A stretch of DNA of 64,000 nucleotides from an uncultured Opitutia bacterium (GTDB lineage Bacteria > Verrucomicrobiota > Verrucomicrobiia > Opitutales > Opitutaceae), in contig CAILHZ010000025.1 in NCBI GenBank assembly GCA_903834135.1, forward strand, positions 1-64,000, written 5' to 3'. The translations under genes and the position numbers were made by a program. A model generated the notes under the pieces. It was not told the DNA's origin. It ran no database searches and saw only the letters and a program-made list of their open reading frames with translations. Below, piece after piece: positions 31,258 through 41,400 of the stretch (position 1 is the stretch's first letter; the number at the start of each line of letters is the position of its first letter).

Positions 31258-32268
31258 TTACGGAACTGTGAAACGAATGGAAGGGCCTTCTGTAGCTTTT
31301 GATGCAGGCTGGGGTGGCTGAGCACCCTTTGGTAATGAATTAGGCCGTACTGGCTGAGCAGGTGCAACTTGAGCTCCAATTGCAGGAACGACTAAAGGCT
31401 GGGTACTAAATCCACGTTCAATTAATTGAGCTATTTTTAAATCGCGGCTCCTAGAATCAGGACTATCCATCATGACTGCGATGATGCGCCTGTTTCCTCT
31501 TTTAGCAGTCGCTGTTAAGCAAAAACCTGCACCGTCAGTAAAGCCTGTTTTTAAACCATCAACTCCATCAATATGGCCTAGCAAGTGATTATGATTAGTC
31601 ATCATTACAGGCGGAAAACGCTTTCCTGCTCCAAAGGCACGCTGCTTAACTGAGGTGTATTTGAGTATATCAGTCTGTGTAATTAAGTAGCGTGCGAGGA
31701 TAGCAAAATCTCGTGCAGTTGTTAGATCGCCTTCAGAAATACGGTGACTTGCTACGGGAAAGCCGTTGGGTGTCTGAAAGGTCGTATGGTTCATACCTAG
31801 GGCGCGTGCCTTTGCATTCATCCATGAAATAAATAAAGGAACCGATCCTGCCGAGCAGCGTGCCATCATATAGGCTGAATCATTAGCCGACTGAATCATC
31901 ATCGCGTAGAAGAGTTCCTCTACTGTGAAAGTTTCTCCCACTCTTAACCAAACGCTTGTACTGTGACGCACAGCCCCAACACGTTCATCTGCACGAGTCA
32001 CTGTTAGTGGGGTGTCTAGTTTTAGATTACCTGATTTAATTCGGTCGTACGCCACAGCAAAAGTCATGAGTTTAGTCATGCTTGCAGGAGGGCTTACTTC
32101 ATCGGCGTTATCTTGGAAAAGAATTTTGCCTGTATCTGCGTCCATGACAATTGCACTTTTGTAGGATGCTGGCGCATTACGAGAGGCTGCATTTAGGCTA
32201 GGGCTTAGGGCAGCTGCACTCACTACAAGTACACATAAACTAAGAAGACTTAAACGCATTGAAAACAA
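31258..32268 (-). CDS. dacA: D-alanyl-D-alanine carboxypeptidase (PBP5/6-type)
   Basis: SxxK PPASMTKLMTF, SxN SANDSAYM, KTG VDGLKTGFTDGAGFCL. Confidence 0.93.
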   Translation of the reverse strand: MFSMRLSLLSLCVLVVSAAALSPSLNAASRNAPASYKSAIVMDADTGKILFQDNADEVSPPASMTKLMTFAVAYDRIKSGNLKLDTPLTVTRADERVGAVRHSTSVWLRVGETFTVEELFYAMMIQSANDSAYMMARCSAGSVPLFISWMNAKARALGMNHTTFQTPNGFPVASHRISEGDLTTARDFAILARYLITQTDILKYTSVKQRAFGAGKRFPPVMMTNHNHLLGHIDGVDGLKTGFTDGAGFCLTATAKRGNRRIIAVMMDSPDSRSRDLKIAQLIERGFSTQPLVVPAIGAQVAPAQPVRPNSLPKGAQPPQPASKATEGPSIRFTVP

Positions 32269-32275
32269 AAGAAAC

Positions 32276-33880
32276 TTAGGTTTTAGGAGGAAGTTCGTGA
32301 AGGCTCACAGAAGGATTCTTTTCAGTGAAATACCGCATTGTCCATTCGTTTGGAAAGAACATCACGGTTTGGCCAAACTTATCGGTACCAAAGCTTACGC
32401 CTGAGGCCACAATAAAGTTACGGGTATCTTCAGCTGAAATCTGAGGAGTGACCCAGCGCATGACAGTCCACGGCGTTGGATCAAGCCTTGAAGCTGCATT
32501 ATACTCACTTTCTAAGCGGTATTGAACGACTTCAAACTGAAGGGGACCAACGGCTGCTAGGAGATTAGATCCAGCAGGAGCGCTACGTGCTGAGAAAGAT
32601 TGAACGACACCTTCTTGAAGGAGCTGCTCTAAGCCAGCTCTAAACTTCTTTGCATCTGCAGGAGTCGGATTACTGATATAAGTAAAGACTTCAGGAGCAA
32701 ATAACGGAATTTCATTAAATAAGATACTGCGATCTGTAGTGAGCGTGTCTCCGATACCAAAGGAGTCGTGACCTACAAGACCGATAACGTCACCAGGATA
32801 GGCGACATCAACTGTTTCACGCTCCTGGCCAAATAATTTATGCGACGAGGACAGGCGTACTGTTTTTCCAGTTCTTTGATGAATGACTGTCATATCACGC
32901 TCAAATTTACCTGTGCAGACCCGCATGAATGCGATTCTGTCTCTATGCTTAGGATCCATGTTTGCTTGGATCTTGAAAATAAAGCCGGAGAATTCTGGGT
33001 TTGAAACTTCGAGAATACGGTGATCTTCGAGTTTGGCGTTATGTCTTGCTTGAGGTGCAACAGAATCTTTAAGAAAACCGTCTAAAAGGAGTTGGATTCC
33101 GAAATTATTCACTGCACTGCCGAAGTAAACTGGAGTTTGTTGACCAGCACGTACTTTCGCTAGATCGAAGGCGTGGCCTGCTCCATCTAGCATGGCTAAT
33201 TGTTCACATACTTCCGTGTGTGTTGACTCATGCAACTTTGCCTTAACTAAAGGATCCTCTAAGGAAGCGACTTTAACAGGAGCTTGGTAGGCACCCCCAG
33301 GTACACGCTCAAACATATGTACTTGTTGACTACGACGATCAAACACACCGCGAAATTCTGGGCCATTACCTAAAGGCCAAATTACAGGAGAGCACTGTAG
33401 GCCAAGCACACTTTCTAATTCATCTAATAGCTCCAAGGGATTGCGGGTAGGGCGATCGCACTTGTTCATGAAAGTAAAGATTGGCACACCTCGTCTACGA
33501 CAGACTTCAAAGAGTTTGCGCGTTTGTGCCTCAACACCTTTACCAGCATCGATCACCATTAAGGCTGCATCCACTGCAGTCAGCACTCGGTATGTGTCCT
33601 CAGAAAAGTCTTTATGACCAGGAGTATCAAGCAAGTTGACTGCAAAGCCCGAATAGTCGAATTGCAGAACTGTTGAACTAATCGAAATACCTCTTTGCTT
33701 TTCTAATTCCATCCAGTCAGAAGCAGTAGCTCTCTGGTTTTTGCGGTCCTTCACAGCTCCTGCCAAATGAATTGCATTGCCGTAGAGAAGGAATTTCTCA
33801 GTCAGCGTTGTTTTACCCGCGTCAGGGTGGGAGATGATGGCAAAGGTGCGCCTGCGCGCAATTTGTTCAGAAGTGGACAT
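32276..33880 (-). CDS. prfC: Peptide chain release factor 3
   Basis: SHPDAGKTTLTEKFLLYGNAIHLAGAVKDRK, DTPGHKDFSEDTYR, 534 aa. Confidence 0.96.
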   Translation of the reverse strand: MSTSEQIARRRTFAIISHPDAGKTTLTEKFLLYGNAIHLAGAVKDRKNQRATASDWMELEKQRGISISSTVLQFDYSGFAVNLLDTPGHKDFSEDTYRVLTAVDAALMVIDAGKGVEAQTRKLFEVCRRRGVPIFTFMNKCDRPTRNPLELLDELESVLGLQCSPVIWPLGNGPEFRGVFDRRSQQVHMFERVPGGAYQAPVKVASLEDPLVKAKLHESTHTEVCEQLAMLDGAGHAFDLAKVRAGQQTPVYFGSAVNNFGIQLLLDGFLKDSVAPQARHNAKLEDHRILEVSNPEFSGFIFKIQANMDPKHRDRIAFMRVCTGKFERDMTVIHQRTGKTVRLSSSHKLFGQERETVDVAYPGDVIGLVGHDSFGIGDTLTTDRSILFNEIPLFAPEVFTYISNPTPADAKKFRAGLEQLLQEGVVQSFSARSAPAGSNLLAAVGPLQFEVVQYRLESEYNAASRLDPTPWTVMRWVTPQISAEDTRNFIVASGVSFGTDKFGQTVMFFPNEWTMRYFTEKNPSVSLHELPPKT

Positions 33881-33883
33881 ACT

Positions 33884-36442
33884 TTATAAGAGGTTAAGCT
33901 GAGGATCAGTGTCGTTAGAAGCGACTGTGATTTTTTTCTTCGGCTTAGCTTGGGGTGAAGACACGGTGACTGTCGTGTCATCGCCTTCAAGTTTGGAAAG
34001 AATAGTGCGGGCTCTATCTATGACAGAGAGGGGTAGTCCTGCCAAGCGGGCTACTTGGATACCGTAGCTACGATCAGCAGCTCCAGGGATAACCCGGCGT
34101 ACAAAAACGATATCATCCTTGTATTCCTTTACTTCCACGCAGAAATTTTTAAGCCGTGGTAAGTGCTTATCAAGTTGGGTGAGTTCCTGGTAGTGGGTTG
34201 CAAATAAGGTACGGGGGCCCACTTTTTCGCCGCGGTGTAAGTGCTCAACCACAGCCCATGCAATACTTAAGCCGTCATAGGTTGAAGTCCCTCGGCCAAT
34301 TTCATCTAAGATGATTAAAGATTTATCAGTAGAATTATTAAGAATATTTGCTGTCTCATTCATCTCGACCATGAAAGTGGAATTACCACGAGCTAAGTCA
34401 TCACTCGCGCCGACGCGTGAGAAGATGCGGTCCACTAAGCCAATCCTGCATGATTTAGCAGGAACAAAACATCCGACATGTGCAAGCAGTGCGATTAATG
34501 CTACTTGTCTGATGTAGGTTGATTTACCAGCCATGTTAGGACCAGTAATTAAAGCGATTTGAATTTCACTACAGCTAAGTGTTGTACTGTTAGGCACAAA
34601 CGCACTGCTACCTGACTGAGTTCTTATTTCTGATGACCGAAGCATTTGCTCAACGACAGGGTGGCGGCCATCAATGATTTCTAAAGTAGAACTTTCATCA
34701 ATTGTGGGTTTACAATAATCCCACTCACGTGCGAGAAGAGCCCAGCCCGTTAAGACATCACACTGAGCTAAGGTATCGGATGATGTTAAAAGCAATGTTG
34801 ATTCTTTTAAAATTGAATCAACCAAGCCTTGAAAGAGAAGACGCTCACGAGCGATTGCATTTTCTTCAGCGCTAAAAATTTCTTTTTCTTTTTTACGTAA
34901 TTCTTCAGTAACGTAGCGCTCACCATTCACAGTTGTCTGACGGCGAATGTAGTCTGCTGGAACTAAGTGTAAATTCGCTTTAGTTACTTCGATATAGTAG
35001 CCGAAATTATTTGTGAAACGAACTTTAAGACTACGGATTCCTGTTTTGTCTTGTTCAGATTTTTCTAACTCAGCGAGCCAAGTTTTATTTTCACTGGTGA
35101 GACTGCGAAGACGATCTAGTTCCTGATCGTAACCCTGCTTGATGTAATTGCCGTCTTCTAAGTCCTGAGGTAGTTCATCACTTAAGGCCTGACCTAAGAG
35201 GGTGCTTAAATTAGATTGCTCATGAAGAGTCGCATTTAAGGCATGTAGGTGTTCGCTGCTTGCTTGTGCATCTTCTTGAAATGAACTTAGAGCTACTTTA
35301 AGTGCTGGAATTTGAGCTAAGGTATCTCTCACCCCGCCTAATTCTCTAGGACTTCTGAGTTTATTTTGCAGACGACCTAAAATGCGCGGTATGTCACGCA
35401 CCTGCACTAAGAGGTCTTTAAATAACGCAAGTTCACTTGGTTTATCACAAAAAATACCAATTAAAGTTTGGCGGCGTTTAATTTCTAAGATGTCTAAGGT
35501 TGGTGCAGCTAACCAGCGCTCAAGTAGACGAGAGCCTGGTGACGTGCTTGTTTTATTAATCGCGTTTAATAGTGAGCCTTCTTTTGTCCCACGACTGGAT
35601 GTAAAAATTTCTAAATTACGTAGAGTCGATGGATCTAATAAAATCGCATTAGCGCTTTGGTACTCCTGAAGTGTCCTAAGATTTTCTGGCTTAGCACACA
35701 GATTTTCTGTCGCATAGCGCACCAGTGTTCCTGCAGGTCCTAGCCCTAGGTGGTCTGTTTTTAAACCAAAGCCTTCTAGGTTGAGTACACCCAGAGTCGC
35801 CATGACTGCATGAGCACCTGAAGCTACAGAAAATTGAGTGGCTGGTAGTTCTGTACACAGTCTTGTTGTTGCAAAACTATGTAGTGCATGGACTGCTGTA
35901 TTTTCGTGAGGGCTTAATTTCCAGCGCTCGAGTTCTCCTTCAGCAATTAAGAGTTCATCTGGATTAAGACTCGAAAGTACGGGCAGTAAATTTTCTATTT
36001 TAGGATCACTGGCTAAACGGAATTCACCTGTTGAAATATCAAGCCACGATGCATGTAGGCCGAAACGATCTAAGAAGATCGCAGCCAAGTAGCGATTGCG
36101 TGAAGCATCCAGTTGATTGGCAGCGAGGGTAGTGCCTGGTGTAAGAATGCGGGTGAGCTCTCTTTTAACTAGTTTACCTGCAACGGCGGCTTCCTTTTGG
36201 TCGCAGATAGCGACTTTTTTTCCAGCTGCTAAAAGTTTAGAAATATAGTTATCAGCTGCATGAGCAGGAAGTCCTGCCATGGGTTGGTCATGCCGTTTAG
36301 TAAGGGTAAGACCAAGGACACGTGAGGCGACAACTGCGTCATCAAAGAAGAGTTCGAAAAAGTCTCCCAGTCTAAAGAGCAGCAGCGTGTCTTTGGGAAG
36401 CCCTCGCTTCACGTCAAAGTACTGTTGCATCATGGGAGTCAT
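33884..36442 (-). CDS. mutS: DNA mismatch repair protein MutS
   Basis: Mismatch-binding GDFFELFFDDA, ITGPNMAGKSTYIRQVALI, LDEIGRGTSTYDGLSIAWAVVEHL. Confidence 0.97.
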   Translation of the reverse strand: MTPMMQQYFDVKRGLPKDTLLLFRLGDFFELFFDDAVVASRVLGLTLTKRHDQPMAGLPAHAADNYISKLLAAGKKVAICDQKEAAVAGKLVKRELTRILTPGTTLAANQLDASRNRYLAAIFLDRFGLHASWLDISTGEFRLASDPKIENLLPVLSSLNPDELLIAEGELERWKLSPHENTAVHALHSFATTRLCTELPATQFSVASGAHAVMATLGVLNLEGFGLKTDHLGLGPAGTLVRYATENLCAKPENLRTLQEYQSANAILLDPSTLRNLEIFTSSRGTKEGSLLNAINKTSTSPGSRLLERWLAAPTLDILEIKRRQTLIGIFCDKPSELALFKDLLVQVRDIPRILGRLQNKLRSPRELGGVRDTLAQIPALKVALSSFQEDAQASSEHLHALNATLHEQSNLSTLLGQALSDELPQDLEDGNYIKQGYDQELDRLRSLTSENKTWLAELEKSEQDKTGIRSLKVRFTNNFGYYIEVTKANLHLVPADYIRRQTTVNGERYVTEELRKKEKEIFSAEENAIARERLLFQGLVDSILKESTLLLTSSDTLAQCDVLTGWALLAREWDYCKPTIDESSTLEIIDGRHPVVEQMLRSSEIRTQSGSSAFVPNSTTLSCSEIQIALITGPNMAGKSTYIRQVALIALLAHVGCFVPAKSCRIGLVDRIFSRVGASDDLARGNSTFMVEMNETANILNNSTDKSLIILDEIGRGTSTYDGLSIAWAVVEHLHRGEKVGPRTLFATHYQELTQLDKHLPRLKNFCVEVKEYKDDIVFVRRVIPGAADRSYGIQVARLAGLPLSVIDRARTILSKLEGDDTTVTVSSPQAKPKKKITVASNDTDPQLNLL

Positions 36443-36525
36443 AAAGAACCATTCAAAAGGTTCTTTCTTAGCTATTCCACGGAAAAATGAGGCCTTTTTA
36501 GCTAACGGTAAGGCCTTACCCCTAA

Positions 36526-37071
36526 TTAAGGGCTAAAATGGACGTCGTCTGGGGTAAAAAGGAGCCCATCTGGGCCTGCAGACCTAACTTCCATTCGCGT
36601 CCCTGACTCAGCATGAAAGAAAAAGGGATGGCCGTATCTATCGCAGAGTTCCCCATTCTTATTGATGGCTGGGTTATCTTGGCGAAGAAAAATTACGGCG
36701 TTTGGATTATCTCCTAATAAAGCTCTTACTAAGTCTTGATTGTTACCGACCGGATTTCCGGTTTTACGGTAAATGGATCTCCAAGCAGAAAGCATGGAGC
36801 AGACAATACCAACATCTTGCAGGAGTGTGTTACTAGGCGCATTCAAATTATCGGCTAAATGTGCTTCGGGTAATGACAGCATAATCTCCCGTTTTGCTTT
36901 CGGTGAAAGCTGTGCAGGAAAATTAGGTGATTTAGTTGAAGCGTTATGATTATCTGAAATATTTTCCAATGCTGCGGGAGCAGTGCTAAGTACGATGTAA
37001 CGATTCCAGACAAGAAAGGCTGTAGCACATATAACTGTGATGACTAATACTAGAGTGACTTGTTTCTTCAT
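36526..37071 (-). CDS. Secreted/anchored protein with pseudopilin (GspG-like) C-terminal motif
   Basis: N-terminal TM; C-terminal CDRYGHPFFFHAESGTRMEVRSAGPDGLLFTPDDV resembles the GspG calcium-binding tail; no canonical prepilin cleavage motif seen. Confidence 0.5.
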   Translation of the reverse strand: MKKQVTLVLVITVICATAFLVWNRYIVLSTAPAALENISDNHNASTKSPNFPAQLSPKAKREIMLSLPEAHLADNLNAPSNTLLQDVGIVCSMLSAWRSIYRKTGNPVGNNQDLVRALLGDNPNAVIFLRQDNPAINKNGELCDRYGHPFFFHAESGTRMEVRSAGPDGLLFTPDDVHFSP

Positions 37072-38474
37072 GCCATGAAACCTAAATCCGCATTAGAAAA
37101 ACGGCCTATATTTGGAATAACAGTCGACATATTTGTAGCAGAAACGCCGAACCACTTAGCAAGAGTTGAGCTATATTGATCTACGGCTGTACTAGGAATC
37201 CATCTTCCTCGACCTACATCATCTATACCGCCGAGTGTTAGACTTGGCATTGTTCCAAAAATATCGCCGCCTTTAATTGCCCCACCCATTATGATTTGAA
37301 TATTTCCCCAGGCATGATCAGTTCCACCAGAGTTAGGGGCGTAGGTTCTTCCGAAATCTGAAGCAGTAAATGTAGTGACTTGTTTATCAACTCCTAGTTC
37401 AACAGTAGCATTATAGAATGCGTTTAAACATGAGCTTAGGTCTGCAAGTAATCCGCCGTGCGATGCAAGTTGTGAGGCGTGGCTATCATAGCCTCCGACG
37501 TTTAAATAAAATATTTGACGCTTTAATCCTAGAGTTGGAGCTAAAGCTATCAGGTTTGATATCATCTTTAGATTATTGCCTGTATAGGTTGATGGAAATG
37601 CAGTTTTTAACGTAGGAGCTCCCTTAAGCACGGTATTCATATATTCTGCGCTGTTAGCAGCTGCAGAGGTTGTATTCGAGAAAGCCGAACCAAGTATATT
37701 TGTGTATGAGTTACCTAAGATCTGCTTAAGTCCTAAATATGCTTGGTTATGAAGTTGGGGATACCCAAAATATCCATCTAGTGGAGTGGCTCCTCCTCCA
37801 TTGAGTACATATGGAGATACGGATTGCCCTACCTGAAAAATATTAGTCCCTGTTAAAGAGAGATTCATAGATATACCAGGATTAGTATTCGATGAATTCA
37901 TTAGATCTCCTAAACGTCCTCCCCATCCAGTTTGTAGTATAGGTTGGTCAGAAATACTGCACTGCCACTGATTTGATTGATCTAAATGTGAGTACAACTG
38001 CAGAGGTAGTGATGAGCCTTTTTGATAGGAGTTTAAATCAGTAGGTGTTACCAGTGTTCCAACATTTGCCAAAAAGGATAATTTACCGTTAGAAAACAAC
38101 GATTGAATTTCTGGTATTTGAGGGTGAAGCGCGTAATTTCTACCATCTTTATATGTTTTAGGTGTTATTGGTAAAAGTGTTTTTTGATCTAGTGCTAGTT
38201 CAGCCCTTGCTTTGTTGTAGCTGCTGTAAGATTGGGAATCATATGGAATTAATGTATTACCTCCATCGTTTCCTCCTGATAAAAATACACATACAAGAGC
38301 TTTGTAATCTGTAGCTGCAAATGGCTGAGTAGAATTAATATTATCTGATGCCATCGCGCCTATCGCTTTGAGTTGCGAGAGACTAGAGATCATTCCAGCT
38401 GTGCCGAGTGCAGCACATGATGCATGTCCAATAAATGATCTTCTAGTTAAGGATTTTTTACTATTTTTAGACAT
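37068..38474 (-). CDS. DUF1501 family protein, Tat signal (start probably ATG 38474 rather than 38507)
   Basis: MSKNSKKSLTRRSFIGHASCAALG twin-Arg signal; CVFLSGGNDGGNTLIPYD, TFTASDFGRTYAPNSGGTDHAWGN. The shorter start avoids the 32-bp overlap with the upstream gene. Confidence 0.88.
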   Translation of the reverse strand: MSKNSKKSLTRRSFIGHASCAALGTAGMISSLSQLKAIGAMASDNINSTQPFAATDYKALVCVFLSGGNDGGNTLIPYDSQSYSSYNKARAELALDQKTLLPITPKTYKDGRNYALHPQIPEIQSLFSNGKLSFLANVGTLVTPTDLNSYQKGSSLPLQLYSHLDQSNQWQCSISDQPILQTGWGGRLGDLMNSSNTNPGISMNLSLTGTNIFQVGQSVSPYVLNGGGATPLDGYFGYPQLHNQAYLGLKQILGNSYTNILGSAFSNTTSAAANSAEYMNTVLKGAPTLKTAFPSTYTGNNLKMISNLIALAPTLGLKRQIFYLNVGGYDSHASQLASHGGLLADLSSCLNAFYNATVELGVDKQVTTFTASDFGRTYAPNSGGTDHAWGNIQIIMGGAIKGGDIFGTMPSLTLGGIDDVGRGRWIPSTAVDQYSSTLAKWFGVSATNMSTVIPNIGRFSNADLGFMA

Positions 38475-38475
38475 A

Positions 38476-41400
38476 TTATTTTTGTAATGCGCTGTCTGGT
38501 GAAGCAAGTGTCATGTGTAGAGCTAATTGCACGCGGTTCAATTGCAAGAGGTCTGGAGAAACCCATGTTATGTTTGACGAGCTATATTGCCGAAAAAGAT
38601 CGTAATTATTACCTGAGCTATCCTTGGCAGTTGTTCCAACCCCATCATCAAGAAGCCAGCAACCAACAAGACCTTGTTTATTAGCGGGAACGCCCTCTGC
38701 CATTGATAGTTGGATTTGAGGCTGCGTACGTGCAACATTCCAGTATCTTAGCTGTGACATGTACGCACTGCTATTATTAGTAGCAAAATTGTAGTTAGGG
38801 TCTGCAATCGGTCCATTTGGACAGGCCACAATACCTTGCTGAATACCGTTAACATAAATGATAAGAGATTTTCCGTCGTATGTTGCTGCAAGATGTGCCC
38901 ATTTTCCAACTGTTAGTGGCATCGAGCTATTAGCAGTAAAAAGGTAACCTGTAAGCCCATTTGACATCTGTACTCCTGGTCTACCGTAGGAATCGATCAT
39001 TAGCTCATAGCATAAATAAGTAGGTGGTCCGGTATAGTGGCCATTCTTACCTGCTATCCATGAAAAATTGCCTATGCTGGTTGGGTAGTACCATGTTTCG
39101 AGTGTAAAACTATTACTCGAATCAAATGCTGCGGGTGCAGGAGCTTGCAGTGTTGTATCAGCTGAAAAGTATATCTGTTTAACACCAGTATAGTTCGCAA
39201 CTGAAACAGGAGTAGTGATCTGACTAATCGAAGTCTTAATTATATTTTTTGTAGCTAAGGTCATATTTCCACCACAGAAAATAAGATCGAGCTCCGAAAT
39301 TAAACCATCAGGATTTTGTGCTAATGGGAGGTATGCACTAAAATCGTTTACAAGATAGGGTGATGGTGTCGGTGCGTAGGGGTCAGTGGGTGGAGTTTTG
39401 TAAATCAGAGATGTTAACGTGTTGGGCTGCGATATAGCTAAATGAGAATCTGTGATTTGCATTTCAGGTGCTACTAAGCCTGCTTGTGCTATGCTACCTG
39501 ATGGCGAGTAAGAGGGACTAAAAAAATTGAATACTGATGGAGCACGAAGGGGCGTTTGGCCTAAATCAGATGCGCCCCAAGCAAAAGAGCCACTTGGATC
39601 TGCTGCAGCTCCTTGGACTTGTGGATTGCCCCAATAAGAGTCCATATACCTTCCATTTGGTGCAGCAGTTTTGAGAGCACGTAATGCTGCTACAAAACGA
39701 ATAACTGGTTCTTTAATTTTTCCATACCCAGAATTATTGATTACATCTGGTGATCTAGCTTCGTAGTCAGTTAAAATAGCTTTTACAACAGCGCCAAGAT
39801 CGCCTCGAACATTTTTTCCATTATTGGCAAAGACTTGAGCAACACGATATACATATCCTGGGCTTGGGTTACTCGTAACTAATTTTTGTATAAGCTGTTT
39901 ACTGATGAAAGGACCAGTATTGGGGTGATTAAATAATGTATCGAGCAGTGTTTTTAGATCGGCGGCTCCTGTTTGACCTGCAGGTACAAGTGTGGGTGTA
40001 GCAAGAAGTGGGTTTAGTTGTTGTAGACTAATTATATTCTTTTGGGTTTTATCGTGATAATTTTCGTACATGACCAAAGGCTGCAGACGTGCATCAGTAT
40101 CTGGATAACTAATACTCAAATGAGTTGTATCTAAAAAGTTATTAGTACTACTTTGCCAACTCCAACCTGTGAGGATTTTAGCTGTTTCGGTAATCGTTGT
40201 ATTATTATATGTCGGTATTGGTTGGCCCTGAGAATCCAGCAACAGTGTTCCATCTGGATTTAACTGCACTAGACCTACTGTGAATAACTGTTGTAATTCA
40301 CGGGAATAATTTTCATCAGGACTTGTTCCGGTCAGTGGATTAGCTTTCTGATTTTGTAAATACGTAAGGTACTGCCCCATCTCTCCGCTTAGAGTTACTG
40401 AGTTGAGTATATCTCTAAAGTTTCCAAAGGCGTTACTAATAAGCATATCATAATACTTTGCGTTTGGTTCTACGCAGTCGAAAGTACTACCATACATAAC
40501 AAATAATTCACTGAGAGCGAGGCCAACTCTTTGACGCAACTGATCTTGTGAGGTAACTGCTAATTTCCACCACGCTACCATATTGTCAGTTTCATCAAAT
40601 GTAGGTATCGGAAATCCGTCATAATTAATTGCAGGCTTTGGAAATTGCTTCGATTCCTGTAGCATTGTTGGCCACATTAGCGACGGAGTAAGCGCCATTT
40701 GCTTATCAATCCAGTTGTTAATGCCTAAATTTTGGACTTCTGCGATACTCGTATCAGTAGCTCCAAATGTGGCCTGGGTTAAGAATCGCGATGCATCTAC
40801 ACTACCTGGATTTGTTAGGTACGTTTTTGCTAATTGTGGATTGTAAATTGGCGCAGTAAAAGTCTGGCTACCCTGCGTTTGTGCCAACGTACCGCTTAAT
40901 TCTCCGTTAGGGAAATTAGCAGAGCCTATACTGACATATATTTGGCCACTGTTAAGGGCAGTAATGATATCGTTTGCTGATAAGTTCCCAACGCTTGTTA
41001 TCACCCAATTTTTTTGTCCAGTCTGTCCTATTGGTATAGAAGTGATGTAGTCGTTAGTACTAGTAAGCTTTAAATATGCGTTCGTTTGTGGAGAACTTAA
41101 ATTCGAAATGTTTACACTCACTACTGCGTTACCACTTGAGTCAAAAGTAACCGTTGCATAGCCGCCAGCAGTAGAGCTAGTTGCACTGCTAGGAGGTCTA
41201 AGTTCAGTAAAAAAAAGAGATGAGTTGGGGTATATCTTTAACTGTGTACTAGTCGTTAAATCATATACTTCAATCAGCACTTGTCCGGTTGCATTATTTA
41301 CTCCGCTTACTTGGATTGTGTAGTTTCCAGGTGTTAAAGTAACCAGTACTGCTGCATCTTTACTTCCATCGGGTAGGGTGAATGCGCCACTTTGAGTAAA

